A DNA stretch of 64,000 nucleotides. Origin: an uncultured Prevotellaceae bacterium. Lineage in GTDB: Bacteria; Bacteroidota; Bacteroidia; Bacteroidales; Bacteroidaceae. The notes below the pieces were generated by a model. It saw only the letters and a list, made by a program, of their open reading frames with translations, made no database searches and was not told the origin of the DNA. Position numbers and translations under genes: made by a program. Location: positions 1-64,000 of the forward strand of contig ONWA01000001.1 of assembly GCA_900321425.1 (NCBI GenBank). Reading direction: 5' to 3'. The first letter of the stretch is position 1, and every line of letters begins with the position of its first letter. Shown here in pieces: positions 45,493-54,541 of this stretch.

Positions 45493-47031
45493 ATGAAAGC
45501 ATTCGAACAATTAGAAATCTGGTGGGTGACTGGTGCACAGTTGCTCTACGGAGGTGAAACGGTGAAAATCGTCGATGGTCACTCACAGGAAATGGTCAAC
45601 GGTCTGAATGAAAAAGGAATTATTCCCATCAAGATTGTGTACAAAGGAACTGTCAACAGCAGCAAGGAAGTAGAGGAAGTGATGAAGAACGCCAACAACG
45701 ACAAGAAGTGCGTTGGTGTGATGACATGGATGCACACCTTCTCGCCAGCGAAGATGTGGATCCACGGACTGCAACAGCTGAAGAAGCCATTGCTGCATTT
45801 CCACACTCAGTATAATGCTGAGATTCCCTGGGACACGATGGATATGGACTTCATGAACCTGAATCAGTCGGCTCACGGTGATATTGAATTCGGACACATT
45901 TGTACCCGCATGCGCATTCCCCGTAAGGTGGTCTGCGGCTACTGGAAGGACGAGGCTGCGCAGCGTCAGATAGCCGTCTGGGCACGTGTATGTGCCGGTG
46001 TAGCTGATTCACACAACGTCCGCTGTCTGATGTTCGGAATGAATATGAATAATGTGGCCGTCACCGATGGCGACCGCGTAGAATTTGAGCAGCGTCTCGG
46101 CTACCACGTTGACTACTACCCTGTTTCCTCCATGATGGAATACTGGAAGAAGGTCACCGATGCAGAAGTTGACGAGCTCGTTGAGCAGTATAAGAAAGAA
46201 TACATCATCAAAATCGACGAGAGTGGCGAAGAGGTTTACTGGCAGAAGGTGCGCAATGCCGCCCGTGCCGAGATAGCCCTGCGCCGCGTGTTGAAAGACG
46301 AGGGAGCTACCGCTTTCACGACCAACTTCGATGACCTGGGTGATGCCGATATCAACCAGCCCGACTTCTGCGGTTTCGATCAGATTCCTGGCTTGGCCTC
46401 ACAGCGTCTCATGGCCGAAGGTATCGGTTTCGGTGCTGAGGGCGACTGGAAGACAGCCTGTCTCTATCGCACCCTTTGGGTCATCCAGCAGGGCATGCCT
46501 CAGGGTTGCTCGTTCCTCGAGGACTACACCCTCAACTTCGCCGGCGACCGCTCTTCATGCCTGCAGAGCCACATGCTCGAGGTTTGTCCACTCATCGCTG
46601 TCGATAAGCCCAAATTGGAGGTTCACTTCTTGGGCATCGGTGTCCGCAAACAGCAGACCGCCCGTCTCGTATTCACCTCAAAGGTAGGTCGTGGCATCAA
46701 GGCTACTGTTGTCGATCTGGGCAACCGTTTCCGTCTCATTTCTCAGGAGGTGGAATGCATCGAGCCCAAGCCAATGCCTAACCTTCCTGTTGCTTCTGCT
46801 CTCTGGGTTCCACAGCCCACATTCGAGATTGGTGCCGGAGCATGGATTCTGGCAGGTGGCACACACCATAGCGCCTTCTCCTACGACATTACCGAGGAGT
46901 ACTGGGAAGACTTTGCTGAGATTCTGGACATCGAGTACGTACGTATCAATAAGAACACGAACACCTTCGACTTCAAGCAGACACTCCGCAACAATGAGGT
47001 GTACTTCATGCTTAACAAAGCGCTTAAATAA
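45493..47031 (+). CDS. araA: L-arabinose isomerase
   Basis: A 512-residue enzyme converting L-arabinose to L-ribulose. EIWWVTGAQLLYGGE at the N terminus, LLHFHTQYNAEIPW and the metal-site region GFGAEGDWKTACLYR identify it. The ATG at 45493 follows the araD stop by 22 bases. The length is normal. Confidence 0.97.
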   Translation: MKAFEQLEIWWVTGAQLLYGGETVKIVDGHSQEMVNGLNEKGIIPIKIVYKGTVNSSKEVEEVMKNANNDKKCVGVMTWMHTFSPAKMWIHGLQQLKKPLLHFHTQYNAEIPWDTMDMDFMNLNQSAHGDIEFGHICTRMRIPRKVVCGYWKDEAAQRQIAVWARVCAGVADSHNVRCLMFGMNMNNVAVTDGDRVEFEQRLGYHVDYYPVSSMMEYWKKVTDAEVDELVEQYKKEYIIKIDESGEEVYWQKVRNAARAEIALRRVLKDEGATAFTTNFDDLGDADINQPDFCGFDQIPGLASQRLMAEGIGFGAEGDWKTACLYRTLWVIQQGMPQGCSFLEDYTLNFAGDRSSCLQSHMLEVCPLIAVDKPKLEVHFLGIGVRKQQTARLVFTSKVGRGIKATVVDLGNRFRLISQEVECIEPKPMPNLPVASALWVPQPTFEIGAGAWILAGGTHHSAFSYDITEEYWEDFAEILDIEYVRINKNTNTFDFKQTLRNNEVYFMLNKALK

Positions 47032-47037
47032 TTGATT

Positions 47038-48630
47038 ATGATGACAGCAAAACAGACAATAGAAGCAGGTAAGGCCATTCTCGGTATCGAGTTTGGCTCT
47101 ACCCGCATCAAAGCCGTCTTGATTGACGAGGCCAACCGTCCCATTGCGCAGGGCGCTTTCGAGTGGGAGAACCAGCTCGTTGACGGACTGTGGACCTATA
47201 GTATCGAACTGATATGGAAAGGACTGCAAGACTGTTATGCCAATCTGCGTCAGGATGTCAGACGACAGTACGACTGTGAGATAGAGTCGCTCGCTGCCAT
47301 CGGTTTTTCTGCCATGATGCACGGCTATATGGCCTTCAATGCACAGCAGGAGATTCTGGTGCCCTTCCGTACGTGGCGTAACACGAACACGGGAAAGGCA
47401 GCTGCCCAGCTCTCAGAACTTTTCCACTACAATATCCCCCTTCGTTGGAGCATCTCTCATCTGTACGAGTGCATCCTCGAAGATAACGACCACGTGAAAG
47501 ATATCCGTTATCTCACTACCCTTGCCGGCTATGTCCACTGGCAACTCACAGGCCAGTTTGTGTTGGGTGTGGGCGACGCCTCAGGAATGATTCCTGTCGA
47601 CCCCGCCACCAAGGACTATGATGCTGTGATGGTACGTAAGTTCGACGAGCTCATCGCTCCCAAGGGCTATCCCTGGACGCTGAGTGATATTCTCCCCAAG
47701 GTACTGGTAGCAGGCGAGCAGGCAGGTGTCCTAACAGCTGAAGGTGTGAAATGTCTCGACCTCTCTGGTCATCTGAAGGCAGGCATCCCCGTTTGCCCTC
47801 CAGAGGGTGATGCAGGCACAGGCATGGTAGCCACCAATGCTGTCAAGCAGCGTACAGGTAATGTCTCTGCCGGCACATCATCGTTCTCGATGATTGTACT
47901 CGAGAAACCTCTCAGCCGTCCCTATGATGTGATTGATATGGTGACCACTCCCGATGGTTCACTGGTGGCAATGGTACACTGCAATAACTGTACCTCAGAC
48001 ATCAACGCATGGGTTGGTCTCTTCAAGGAGTACCAACAACTGTTGGGTGTGCCTGTCGATATGAACGAGCTTTATGGCAAACTATTCAACAAAGCGATCG
48101 AAGGCGATGCCGACTGTGGTGGACTTATCTCCTACAACTACGTCAGTGGCGAGCCTGTAACAGGACTTTCCGAGGGGCGTCCTCTCTTTGTCCGCTCTGC
48201 CTACGACAAGTTCTCCCTAGCCAATTTCATGCGTGCCCACCTTTATGGTGCTATCGCCGTACTGAAATTTGGCAATGACATCCTATTTAAGGACGAACAG
48301 GTGAAGGTCGACCGCATCACGGGTCATGGAGGCTATTTCAAGACAGCCGGCGTGGGTCAGAAGATGTTGGCAGCCGCCCTCAACTCCCCCATCAGTGTGA
48401 TGGAGACGGCAGGCGAAGGTGGTGCCTGGGGCATCGCATTATTGGCAGGCTATATGGCCAACAAGCAGGGGCAGACCCTGGCAGACTATCTAGAGCAGCT
48501 GGTATTCGCTGGTAACACAGGTACCTCTATCGCTCCTACGGCAGAGGACGTAGCAGGCTTCGATCGCTATATCGAGAACTACAAGGCCTGTCTGCCCATT
48601 GAGCAGGCTGCTGTCACCAGCAAATCCTAA
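47038..48630 (+). CDS. FGGY-family kinase, probable L-ribulokinase
   Basis: A 530-residue carbohydrate kinase with the ATPase fold phosphate loops [15 protein letters not shown] and [16 protein letters not shown] and the hinge segment near [26 protein letters not shown]. It is not a classical AraB; it resembles the xylulokinase-like BT0350 of the B. thetaiotaomicron arabinose operon, assigned as ribulokinase by context and experiment as I recall. It starts 6 bases after araA (ATG at 47038; the frame can extend only by a TTG) and completes the isomerase-kinase-epimerase set. Confidence 0.85.
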   Translation: MMTAKQTIEAGKAILGIEFGSTRIKAVLIDEANRPIAQGAFEWENQLVDGLWTYSIELIWKGLQDCYANLRQDVRRQYDCEIESLAAIGFSAMMHGYMAFNAQQEILVPFRTWRNTNTGKAAAQLSELFHYNIPLRWSISHLYECILEDNDHVKDIRYLTTLAGYVHWQLTGQFVLGVGDASGMIPVDPATKDYDAVMVRKFDELIAPKGYPWTLSDILPKVLVAGEQAGVLTAEGVKCLDLSGHLKAGIPVCPPEGDAGTGMVATNAVKQRTGNVSAGTSSFSMIVLEKPLSRPYDVIDMVTTPDGSLVAMVHCNNCTSDINAWVGLFKEYQQLLGVPVDMNELYGKLFNKAIEGDADCGGLISYNYVSGEPVTGLSEGRPLFVRSAYDKFSLANFMRAHLYGAIAVLKFGNDILFKDEQVKVDRITGHGGYFKTAGVGQKMLAAALNSPISVMETAGEGGAWGIALLAGYMANKQGQTLADYLEQLVFAGNTGTSIAPTAEDVAGFDRYIENYKACLPIEQAAVTSKS

Positions 48631-48667
48631 GGATAAAATATCATCACACAAAACAAAATGCTATAAA

Positions 48668-49285
48668 ATGAAAAAAGCTATTCTATTCTTAATCGTCCTC
48701 ATGATCATGGGCAACCTTCAGGCACAGGATGTCATCAGTCTGCCACAGCCTGAAGTGAGCAAGCTCTCCATGAGTTTAGGTGATGCTCTCAGCCTGCGCC
48801 GTTCTGAACGCAAGTACACTGACCGCGAGATTAGCACACAGACACTCTCCACCCTACTCTGGGCTGCCTGTGGTATCAGCGATCCCAAGACAGGAAAGAT
48901 TACTGCTCCGTCAGCTGTCAACATGCAGGACATCAAGATCTACGTCTGTACCAAAGATGGCGTGTGTCTCTTCAATGCCAAGGACAATCTCCTCATCAAG
49001 GTCTCCGACAAGGATCTCCGTGACGCCATTGCCGGTCGTCAGTCATTTGCCAAGACGGCCCCTGTCAGCCTTGTGCTGGTCAGCACCAAGGACAGCGAGC
49101 GTGCTCCCAACGACCGTTATGGTGCTATGGACGCAGGCTATGTGTCACAAAACATCTACCTCGCATGCACAGCTCTTGGTCTCAAGACGGTAGCCCGTGC
49201 TACGATGGATTTCGACACGCTGAAGCGTGAACTCAATCTGGCCGACACCAGCTATCTCGAGCTCAACCATCCCATCAGTTACTGA
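48668..49285 (+). CDS. exported nitroreductase-family protein
   Basis: A 205-residue FMN-type nitroreductase fold protein with a signal peptide (residues 1-19, ending LQAQ). LSLRRSERKYTDREI is the FMN-binding N-terminal motif, and GYVSQNIYLACTALGLKTV the helix that contacts flavin. The C terminus ends LNHPISY where cytosolic relatives continue GYP. A periplasmic location of an FMN oxidoreductase is uncommon; the substrate is unknown. It follows the sugar kinase by 37 bases. Confidence 0.8.
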   Translation: MKKAILFLIVLMIMGNLQAQDVISLPQPEVSKLSMSLGDALSLRRSERKYTDREISTQTLSTLLWAACGISDPKTGKITAPSAVNMQDIKIYVCTKDGVCLFNAKDNLLIKVSDKDLRDAIAGRQSFAKTAPVSLVLVSTKDSERAPNDRYGAMDAGYVSQNIYLACTALGLKTVARATMDFDTLKRELNLADTSYLELNHPISY

Positions 49286-49305
49286 CATTGTAAAAAACAC
49301 AACAG

Positions 49306-49785
49306 ATGAAGATATGGATGTGGGGTGCCGCCCTGATGATATGCGCCCTAATGGCGGTGATGGCCTGTGGAACGATGACGGCGGCAGAACAGGCAGAACG
49401 GATTCAGGCTGTGTCAAAGGCCCTGGAAAGTAAACACTACACGGTCAGCATACAAATGATGTACCCCAGCAGAGGAGGCGCGAAAAGTGTGACCAGCGAC
49501 TACTCGTTGGAGGTGAAGGGTGACACGCTGGTGTCATACCTGCCGTACATCGGACGCGCTTATAATGTACCGTATGGTGGCGGAAAGGGGCTAAACTTCA
49601 CGGCTCCCATCAAACATTATGAAGCGACCAAGGACAACAAGGGTAGAACGCGCGTGGTGATTTTGACTGACAATGAGGAGGACTTGATCACGTATTATTT
49701 AGAGGTGTGGGATACAGGACAGACCACCATCGACGTGCAGAGCCGTGAACGAGACCCCATTAACTACAGCGGAGAAGTGAAATGA
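49306..49785 (+). CDS. DUF4251 lipoprotein
   Basis: A 159-residue lipoprotein (lipobox AVMAC, Cys near 21). SKALESKHYTVSIQMMYPSRGG and SYLPYIGRAYNVPYGGGKGLNF are typical of DUF4251, a small beta-rich envelope domain found only in Bacteroidota. No function is known. It lies 20 bases after the nitroreductase-like gene and ends at a hairpin shared with xylA. Confidence 0.85.
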   Translation: MKIWMWGAALMICALMAVMACGTMTAAEQAERIQAVSKALESKHYTVSIQMMYPSRGGAKSVTSDYSLEVKGDTLVSYLPYIGRAYNVPYGGGKGLNFTAPIKHYEATKDNKGRTRVVILTDNEEDLITYYLEVWDTGQTTIDVQSRERDPINYSGEVK

Positions 49786-49833
49786 AGAAAATCAGATAGG
49801 AACTCCCACTCCTTGAAAGAATCCGAATGATAA

Positions 49834-49867
49834 GGGGAGGATGCGACAAAAAAGTCGCCTCCTCCCC
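49834..49867. terminator. hairpin between convergent DUF4251 and xylA genes
   Basis: GGGGAGGATGCGAC pairs with GTCGCCTCCTCCCC (one mismatch) around an A6 loop: a 14-bp GC-rich stem. The flanking T tracts are weak on both strands. Confidence 0.7.
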
Positions 49868-49890
49868 TACTCTTATGGGGAACCCAGTAT

Positions 49891-51210
49891 TTACTTGCAA
49901 TACAAGGCTACGATTGTCTCATATTTCTCCTGCTTACCAGAGGTCTGCTTAGGCTCTCCTACCTTCTTGCCATACTCATAAGCCTGCTCAAAAGTCAACT
50001 TGCCGTTCTCAAAGTCCTTGCCGATACCGCTGTCGAACGAAGCATAGCGCTCCTTCTTCATCTTTGGCAGTTCACTGTTTTCAAGGATATCTGCCGCATT
50101 CAGCAACGCACGGGCCAGTGCATCCATACCACTGATATGGGCGATGAACAGATCCTCCAGGTCGGTAGAGTTACGACGAATCTTCGCATCGAAATTGGTA
50201 CCACCCAATCCCAGACCGCCACCACGGATAATCTCCATCATCGCCTGCGTCAGCTCGTAGTTATCAATGGGGAACTGATCGGTATCCCAGCCGTTCTGGG
50301 CATCACCACGGTTGGCATCGATGCTGCCCAGCATACCAGCATCGACAGCACAAGCCAGCTCGTGCTCGAAGGTATGACCAGCCAGTGTGGCATGGTTCAC
50401 CTCGATATTTACCTTAAAGTCCTTGTCGAGACCATGAGCCTTCAAGAAGCCGATGACCGTCTCTGTGTCGACATCATACTGGTGTTTAGAGGGTTCCATG
50501 GGTTTGGGCTCAATGAGGAAGTTACCCTTGAACCCCTTTGAACGAGCATAGTCGCGAGCCATCGTCAGCATGGTGGCCATGTGCTCCTTCTCGCGCTTCT
50601 GATCCGTATTCAACAGACTCATATAGCCCTCACGACCACCCCAGAACACATAGTTCTGACCACCCAGTTTGATGGTGGCATCAATGGCGTTCTTGATCTG
50701 TACGATGGCACGGGCCACTACGTCGAAATCAGGATTGGTAGAAGCACCGTTCATATAACGCTTGTTGCTAAAGACATTAGCCGTTCCCCACAGGTTCTTG
50801 ATGTTAGGATACTGCTTCATCTTCTCCAAGGCATAGTCGGTGATGGCTTTCATACGAGCCTCGTACTCCTCGACGGTGTCACCCTCCTCAACGAGGTCAA
50901 CATCATGGAAACAGAAATACTCAATGCCCAACTTATCCATGATCTCGAAGCCGGCATCCATCTTGTCCTTAGCGCGCTGAACAGGGCACTCGGCCTTGTC
51001 CCACTCATACGAACGCGTCTGACCGCCAAACTGGTCGGCAGAGGCGCCTCCAAGTGTGTGCCACCAGGCCATGGCGAATTTCAGCCAGTCCTTCATCTTC
51101 TTGCCCATCACTACACGCTCTGGCTCATAATAGTGGAAAGCCATCACGTTCTTACTGTCTTTTCCTTCGTAAGGAATCTTCCCAACAAATGGGAAATACT
51201 CTTTTGCCAT
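49891..51210 (-). CDS. xylA: xylose isomerase
   Basis: A 439-residue TIM-barrel enzyme converting D-xylose to D-xylulose. The catalytic His/Asp are in YFCFHDVDLVEEGD, the metal ligands in FLIEPKPMEPSKHQYD, NIEVNHATLAGHTFEHEL and GSIDANRGD. It follows xylB by 36 bases in the same unit. The length matches the family II isomerases. Confidence 0.97.
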   Translation of the reverse strand: MAKEYFPFVGKIPYEGKDSKNVMAFHYYEPERVVMGKKMKDWLKFAMAWWHTLGGASADQFGGQTRSYEWDKAECPVQRAKDKMDAGFEIMDKLGIEYFCFHDVDLVEEGDTVEEYEARMKAITDYALEKMKQYPNIKNLWGTANVFSNKRYMNGASTNPDFDVVARAIVQIKNAIDATIKLGGQNYVFWGGREGYMSLLNTDQKREKEHMATMLTMARDYARSKGFKGNFLIEPKPMEPSKHQYDVDTETVIGFLKAHGLDKDFKVNIEVNHATLAGHTFEHELACAVDAGMLGSIDANRGDAQNGWDTDQFPIDNYELTQAMMEIIRGGGLGLGGTNFDAKIRRNSTDLEDLFIAHISGMDALARALLNAADILENSELPKMKKERYASFDSGIGKDFENGKLTFEQAYEYGKKVGEPKQTSGKQEKYETIVALYCK

Positions 51211-51246
51211 AGTTTTAAAAAATTAATTAGTTGTGTCGTTATTACG

Positions 51247-52743
51247 TTATTTTGAGATATCCTTATTTAGCACGTTCTTCCAATGGTCGTAAGCCTCTGC
51301 ATAAGCCTCACGTTGGATAATGTCGGGCTCGATAACTTGCAGTTTCTCCAGTGTGGCAAAGGCCTCATGATGGTCTTTGTAGAGTCCTATGCCCATGCCT
51401 GCACCCTTGGCCGCTCCTACAGCACCGTCAGTATCATAGAGTTCAATGGTAGCTCCACTGACACCTGCCAATGTATCACGGAAGAGGGGCGAGAGGAACA
51501 TATTCGCTTTACCAGCATGGATCTTACGGATATCGATACCCATCTGACGCATCACCTCCATACCATAACAGAACGAGAATACAATACCCTCCTGCGCAGC
51601 CCGCACGATATGCGCCTTACCATGTTTATTGAAATTCAAGCCGTTGATAGAGCAACCTATTTCCTTGTTTTCCAGCACCCGCTCAGCACCGTTGCCAAAA
51701 GGAATGATAGATAGACCCTCACTACCTATAGGCACCTGAGCAGCGAGGTCGTTCATCTGGGCATACGACAAATCGGCAGAGATGTTACGATGCACCCATG
51801 CATTAAGGATGCCTGTGCCATTGATGCAGAGCAATACGCCCAGACGAGTTTGAGGTGAGAGATGGTTCACATGGGCGAAAGTATTGACCCTACTTTTAGG
51901 GTCGTAATTGACACTTCCCAAGACACCATAAACCACTCCACTGGTACCTGCTGTAGCCGCAATTTCCCCGGGTTCAAAAACATTTAAAGAAAGAGCGTTA
52001 TTCGGCTGGTCTCCAGCACGATATGATATCGGAGTCCCCACTTTTAATCCGGTCTCACGAGCAGCCGATTCACTCACCTCTCCCTGTATCGAAAATGTAG
52101 GAACAACATCGGGCAACAGCGAACGATCAATGCCATAATATTTGAGAAGGAAATCGGCCACGCAATTCTCCTTGAAATCCCAGAACATTCCTTCGCTCAG
52201 TCCACTTACTGTGGTGCTCACCTCACCAGACAGTCGCATGGCGATATAGTCGCCAGGCAACATCACCTTATCAATCTGGCGGAACACGTCGGGCTCGTTC
52301 TCCCTAACCCATGCCAGCTTAGCTGCCGTGAAATTACCAGGGGAATTGAGCAAATGACTCAAGCACTGCTCGGCACCCAGATCATTGAACGCTTTTTCAC
52401 CATAGGAAACGGCGCGTGAGTCGCACCAAATAATAGAGGGGCGCAAAACCCGCTGTTGACGGTCGACGCACACAAGACCATGCATCTGATAAGAAATACC
52501 AATAGCTTTAATATCGGAAACACTTACTCCAGAGTCGGATAACACCTTCCGAAGACTCAATTTCGCATGATTCCACCACATTTGAGGATCCTGTTCTGCC
52601 CATCCCGTCTTCAAAGCCATGATGGGTGCCTCGTGCTCTGGAAAAAAGGCGGAAGCTTCACATTTCCCCGTATCGGCATTCACCAATGAAGCTTTTACAG
52701 AGCTACTGCCTACATCAAAACCCAATAGATATCGATTTGACAT
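51247..52743 (-). CDS. xylB: xylulokinase
   Basis: A 498-residue FGGY kinase making xylulose-5-phosphate. LLGFDVGSSSVKASLV is the first phosphate loop, ISYQMHGLVCVD and RPSIIWCDSRA the sugar site, and AATAGTSGVVYGVLG the second loop. It is the first gene of the xylB-xylA unit. The FGGY kinase at 47038 is a distant relative from the arabinose set. Confidence 0.94.
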   Translation of the reverse strand: MSNRYLLGFDVGSSSVKASLVNADTGKCEASAFFPEHEAPIMALKTGWAEQDPQMWWNHAKLSLRKVLSDSGVSVSDIKAIGISYQMHGLVCVDRQQRVLRPSIIWCDSRAVSYGEKAFNDLGAEQCLSHLLNSPGNFTAAKLAWVRENEPDVFRQIDKVMLPGDYIAMRLSGEVSTTVSGLSEGMFWDFKENCVADFLLKYYGIDRSLLPDVVPTFSIQGEVSESAARETGLKVGTPISYRAGDQPNNALSLNVFEPGEIAATAGTSGVVYGVLGSVNYDPKSRVNTFAHVNHLSPQTRLGVLLCINGTGILNAWVHRNISADLSYAQMNDLAAQVPIGSEGLSIIPFGNGAERVLENKEIGCSINGLNFNKHGKAHIVRAAQEGIVFSFCYGMEVMRQMGIDIRKIHAGKANMFLSPLFRDTLAGVSGATIELYDTDGAVGAAKGAGMGIGLYKDHHEAFATLEKLQVIEPDIIQREAYAEAYDHWKNVLNKDISK

Positions 52744-52775
52744 AATTCGTTTGTTTTGTTATTGTAAATCCTACA

Positions 52776-52783
52776 CAAATGTA
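52776..52783 (-). promoter_or_regulatory. -7 box for xylB-xylA
   Basis: TACATTTG on the minus strand, 33 bases before the xylB ATG; a TTTG lies at 52810-52807 with a 23-nt spacer. The same TACATTT core occurs before the arabinose operon at 40804. Confidence 0.55.
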
Positions 52784-52878
52784 CGGCTTTTATCATTAAA
52801 TAGACGCAAATTCAGCATTTTTTACACTAAAATAAAGTTTTTTTCACTGTTTAACAGGTGTAATTAAAATTTTTTGTT

Positions 52879-52886
52879 TACCTTTG
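52879..52886 (+). promoter_or_regulatory. -7 box for exopolysaccharide operon
   Basis: TACCTTTG, 41 bases before the response regulator ATG, exact consensus. Confidence 0.6.
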
Positions 52887-52927
52887 CAGAATAAAATGGA
52901 TACAAATAAAAACAAATAAAGTACTTT

Positions 52928-53296
52928 ATGAAAAGAAAAATCCTGATACTTGACGACAAAGAGACGATTGCAAAGGTTCTCTCCATCTACCTCATGAGTG
53001 ATTACGACGTACAGTGGTTGCCCGATGGACTACAAGGTGTGAAGTGGTTGCAGGCTGGTAATACGGTCGACCTAATCATCTCAGACATCCGTATGCCTGG
53101 TATGCGCGGTGACGATTTCCTGGAGTGGATCAAGCAGAACGAGCTTTTCCGTCACATCCCCGTCATTATGCTCTCCAGCGAGGACTCTACCAGTGAGCGT
53201 ATTCGTCTGTTAGAGATTGGAGCCGAGGATTATATTGTCAAGCCGTTTAACCCTATGGAGTTAAAAATTCGTGTGAAGAAGATCTTACCCGAATAA
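52928..53296 (+). CDS. single-domain response regulator
   Basis: A 122-residue CheY-like receiver with no output domain. All phosphorylation residues are present: Asp9-Asp10, phosphoacceptor Asp53 in IISDIRMPG, Ser83 in MLSSED and Lys105 in YIVKPFNP. It is the first gene of the exopolysaccharide operon, 14 bases before a sugar transferase whose own N terminus looks like a receiver. No histidine kinase is nearby. It probably regulates polysaccharide synthesis by protein contact. Confidence 0.9.
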   Translation: MKRKILILDDKETIAKVLSIYLMSDYDVQWLPDGLQGVKWLQAGNTVDLIISDIRMPGMRGDDFLEWIKQNELFRHIPVIMLSSEDSTSERIRLLEIGAEDYIVKPFNPMELKIRVKKILPE

Positions 53297-53310
53297 ATGA
53301 ACCATAGCAC

Positions 53311-54513
53311 ATGATTAGTGTTGTATATTTAGGTAAGAACCCACAGACTGAAGAGCGTCTGAAGTATATCCCAGGACGATTGGTAAAAGTAGCCAAGACG
53401 TATCGGGAGGCAGCTAGCATCTGTCTTCCTCGTCTGCATAATGAGCATTTTATCTTGTTGTATGAGAAGGGAATCCGCAATGAGGATATCACAGCCATCT
53501 CCTACATCAAGAAGAAATGCAAGACAATCTATATCATCCTGCTGACAGAGGCCATTCCCGATGAGGAAAGGAAAGCCTACCAGAAATGTGGCATCAACGA
53601 CACATTGAGTGTCAATGCCTCAATTACGGAAATCAACAAGAAAATACAATTTATTTCCGACAGAGAGAATGTCATGTTCGATAGTGAGGCTCCTAAATAT
53701 AAGATACTGAAGTTCAAGATTCCCCTCTGGAAAAGAGCTTTTGATATCTTCTTCTCTCTGTTGGGGATTATCATTCTCTCGCCGGTATTCATCGCGACGG
53801 CCATCGCCATCAAACTGGAGAGCAAAGGTCCTGTCATCTTCAAATCGAAGCGTGTGGGGACGAACTATACTATTTTTGACTTCCTGAAATTCCGTAGTAT
53901 GTATACAGATGCTGAGCAACGACTGAAAGAAATTGCGAAGACCAGCAACCAGTATGCTTTGGACAAGCCTGAAGGTTCATTTGTGGCTTCTTCGCTCCCA
54001 CTGGGAGATGAGGCCGAAAAGAACGTGAGCGCTATCAATATGGGAGCAGAAATGATGATTAGCGACGATGAGGTAATGCTGGTGGGCGATGATTACGTAG
54101 TATCAGAAACTGAGTTCAATAGAGAAAAGGAAGAGGACAACAACAATGCGTTCGTAAAAATTGAGAACGATCCGCGCGTAACGAAGGTGGGTAAGTTCAT
54201 TCGTAAATACAGTATCGACGAGTTGCCACAACTGTTCAATATCCTGCGAGGCGATATGTCGATCGTGGGTAATCGTCCTCTCCCACTCTATGAGGCTGAA
54301 AAACTGACGGCAGACGCCAACATCGATCGATTCATGGCACCCGCCGGTCTTACAGGGCTATGGCAGGTGGAAGAACGCGGAAAAGGCGGCAATATGTCGG
54401 CCGAAGAGCGGAAACAACTGGATATCTATTACGGTAGGAACTACAATTTCATGATGGATATGAAAATTATCTTCAGAACCCTGACCGCATTCATCCAGAA
54501 AGACAATGTTTAA
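53311..54513 (+). CDS. undecaprenyl-phosphate sugar phosphotransferase with pseudo-receiver N terminus
   Basis: A 400-residue protein. Residues about 1-118 have receiver-like alternation (ISVVYLGKN, HFILLYEKG, IYIILLTEA) but no acidic phosphoacceptor and no Lys-Pro. Residues 133-400 are a WcaJ/WbaP-type sugar transferase: PLWKRAFDIFFSLLGIIIL membrane hairpin, FKSKRVGTN, FDFLKFRSM and SIDELPQLFNILRGDMSIVGNRPLP. It would start repeat-unit synthesis by placing the first sugar-phosphate on undecaprenyl phosphate. An insertion of about 75 acidic residues (203-279) splits the domain between the FRSM and DPRVTKVGKF motifs, where relatives have about 15. Confidence 0.88.
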   Translation: MISVVYLGKNPQTEERLKYIPGRLVKVAKTYREAASICLPRLHNEHFILLYEKGIRNEDITAISYIKKKCKTIYIILLTEAIPDEERKAYQKCGINDTLSVNASITEINKKIQFISDRENVMFDSEAPKYKILKFKIPLWKRAFDIFFSLLGIIILSPVFIATAIAIKLESKGPVIFKSKRVGTNYTIFDFLKFRSMYTDAEQRLKEIAKTSNQYALDKPEGSFVASSLPLGDEAEKNVSAINMGAEMMISDDEVMLVGDDYVVSETEFNREKEEDNNNAFVKIENDPRVTKVGKFIRKYSIDELPQLFNILRGDMSIVGNRPLPLYEAEKLTADANIDRFMAPAGLTGLWQVEERGKGGNMSAEERKQLDIYYGRNYNFMMDMKIIFRTLTAFIQKDNV

Positions 54514-54541
54514 AAAAATCCAAAAAACAAATCTCCGGACA

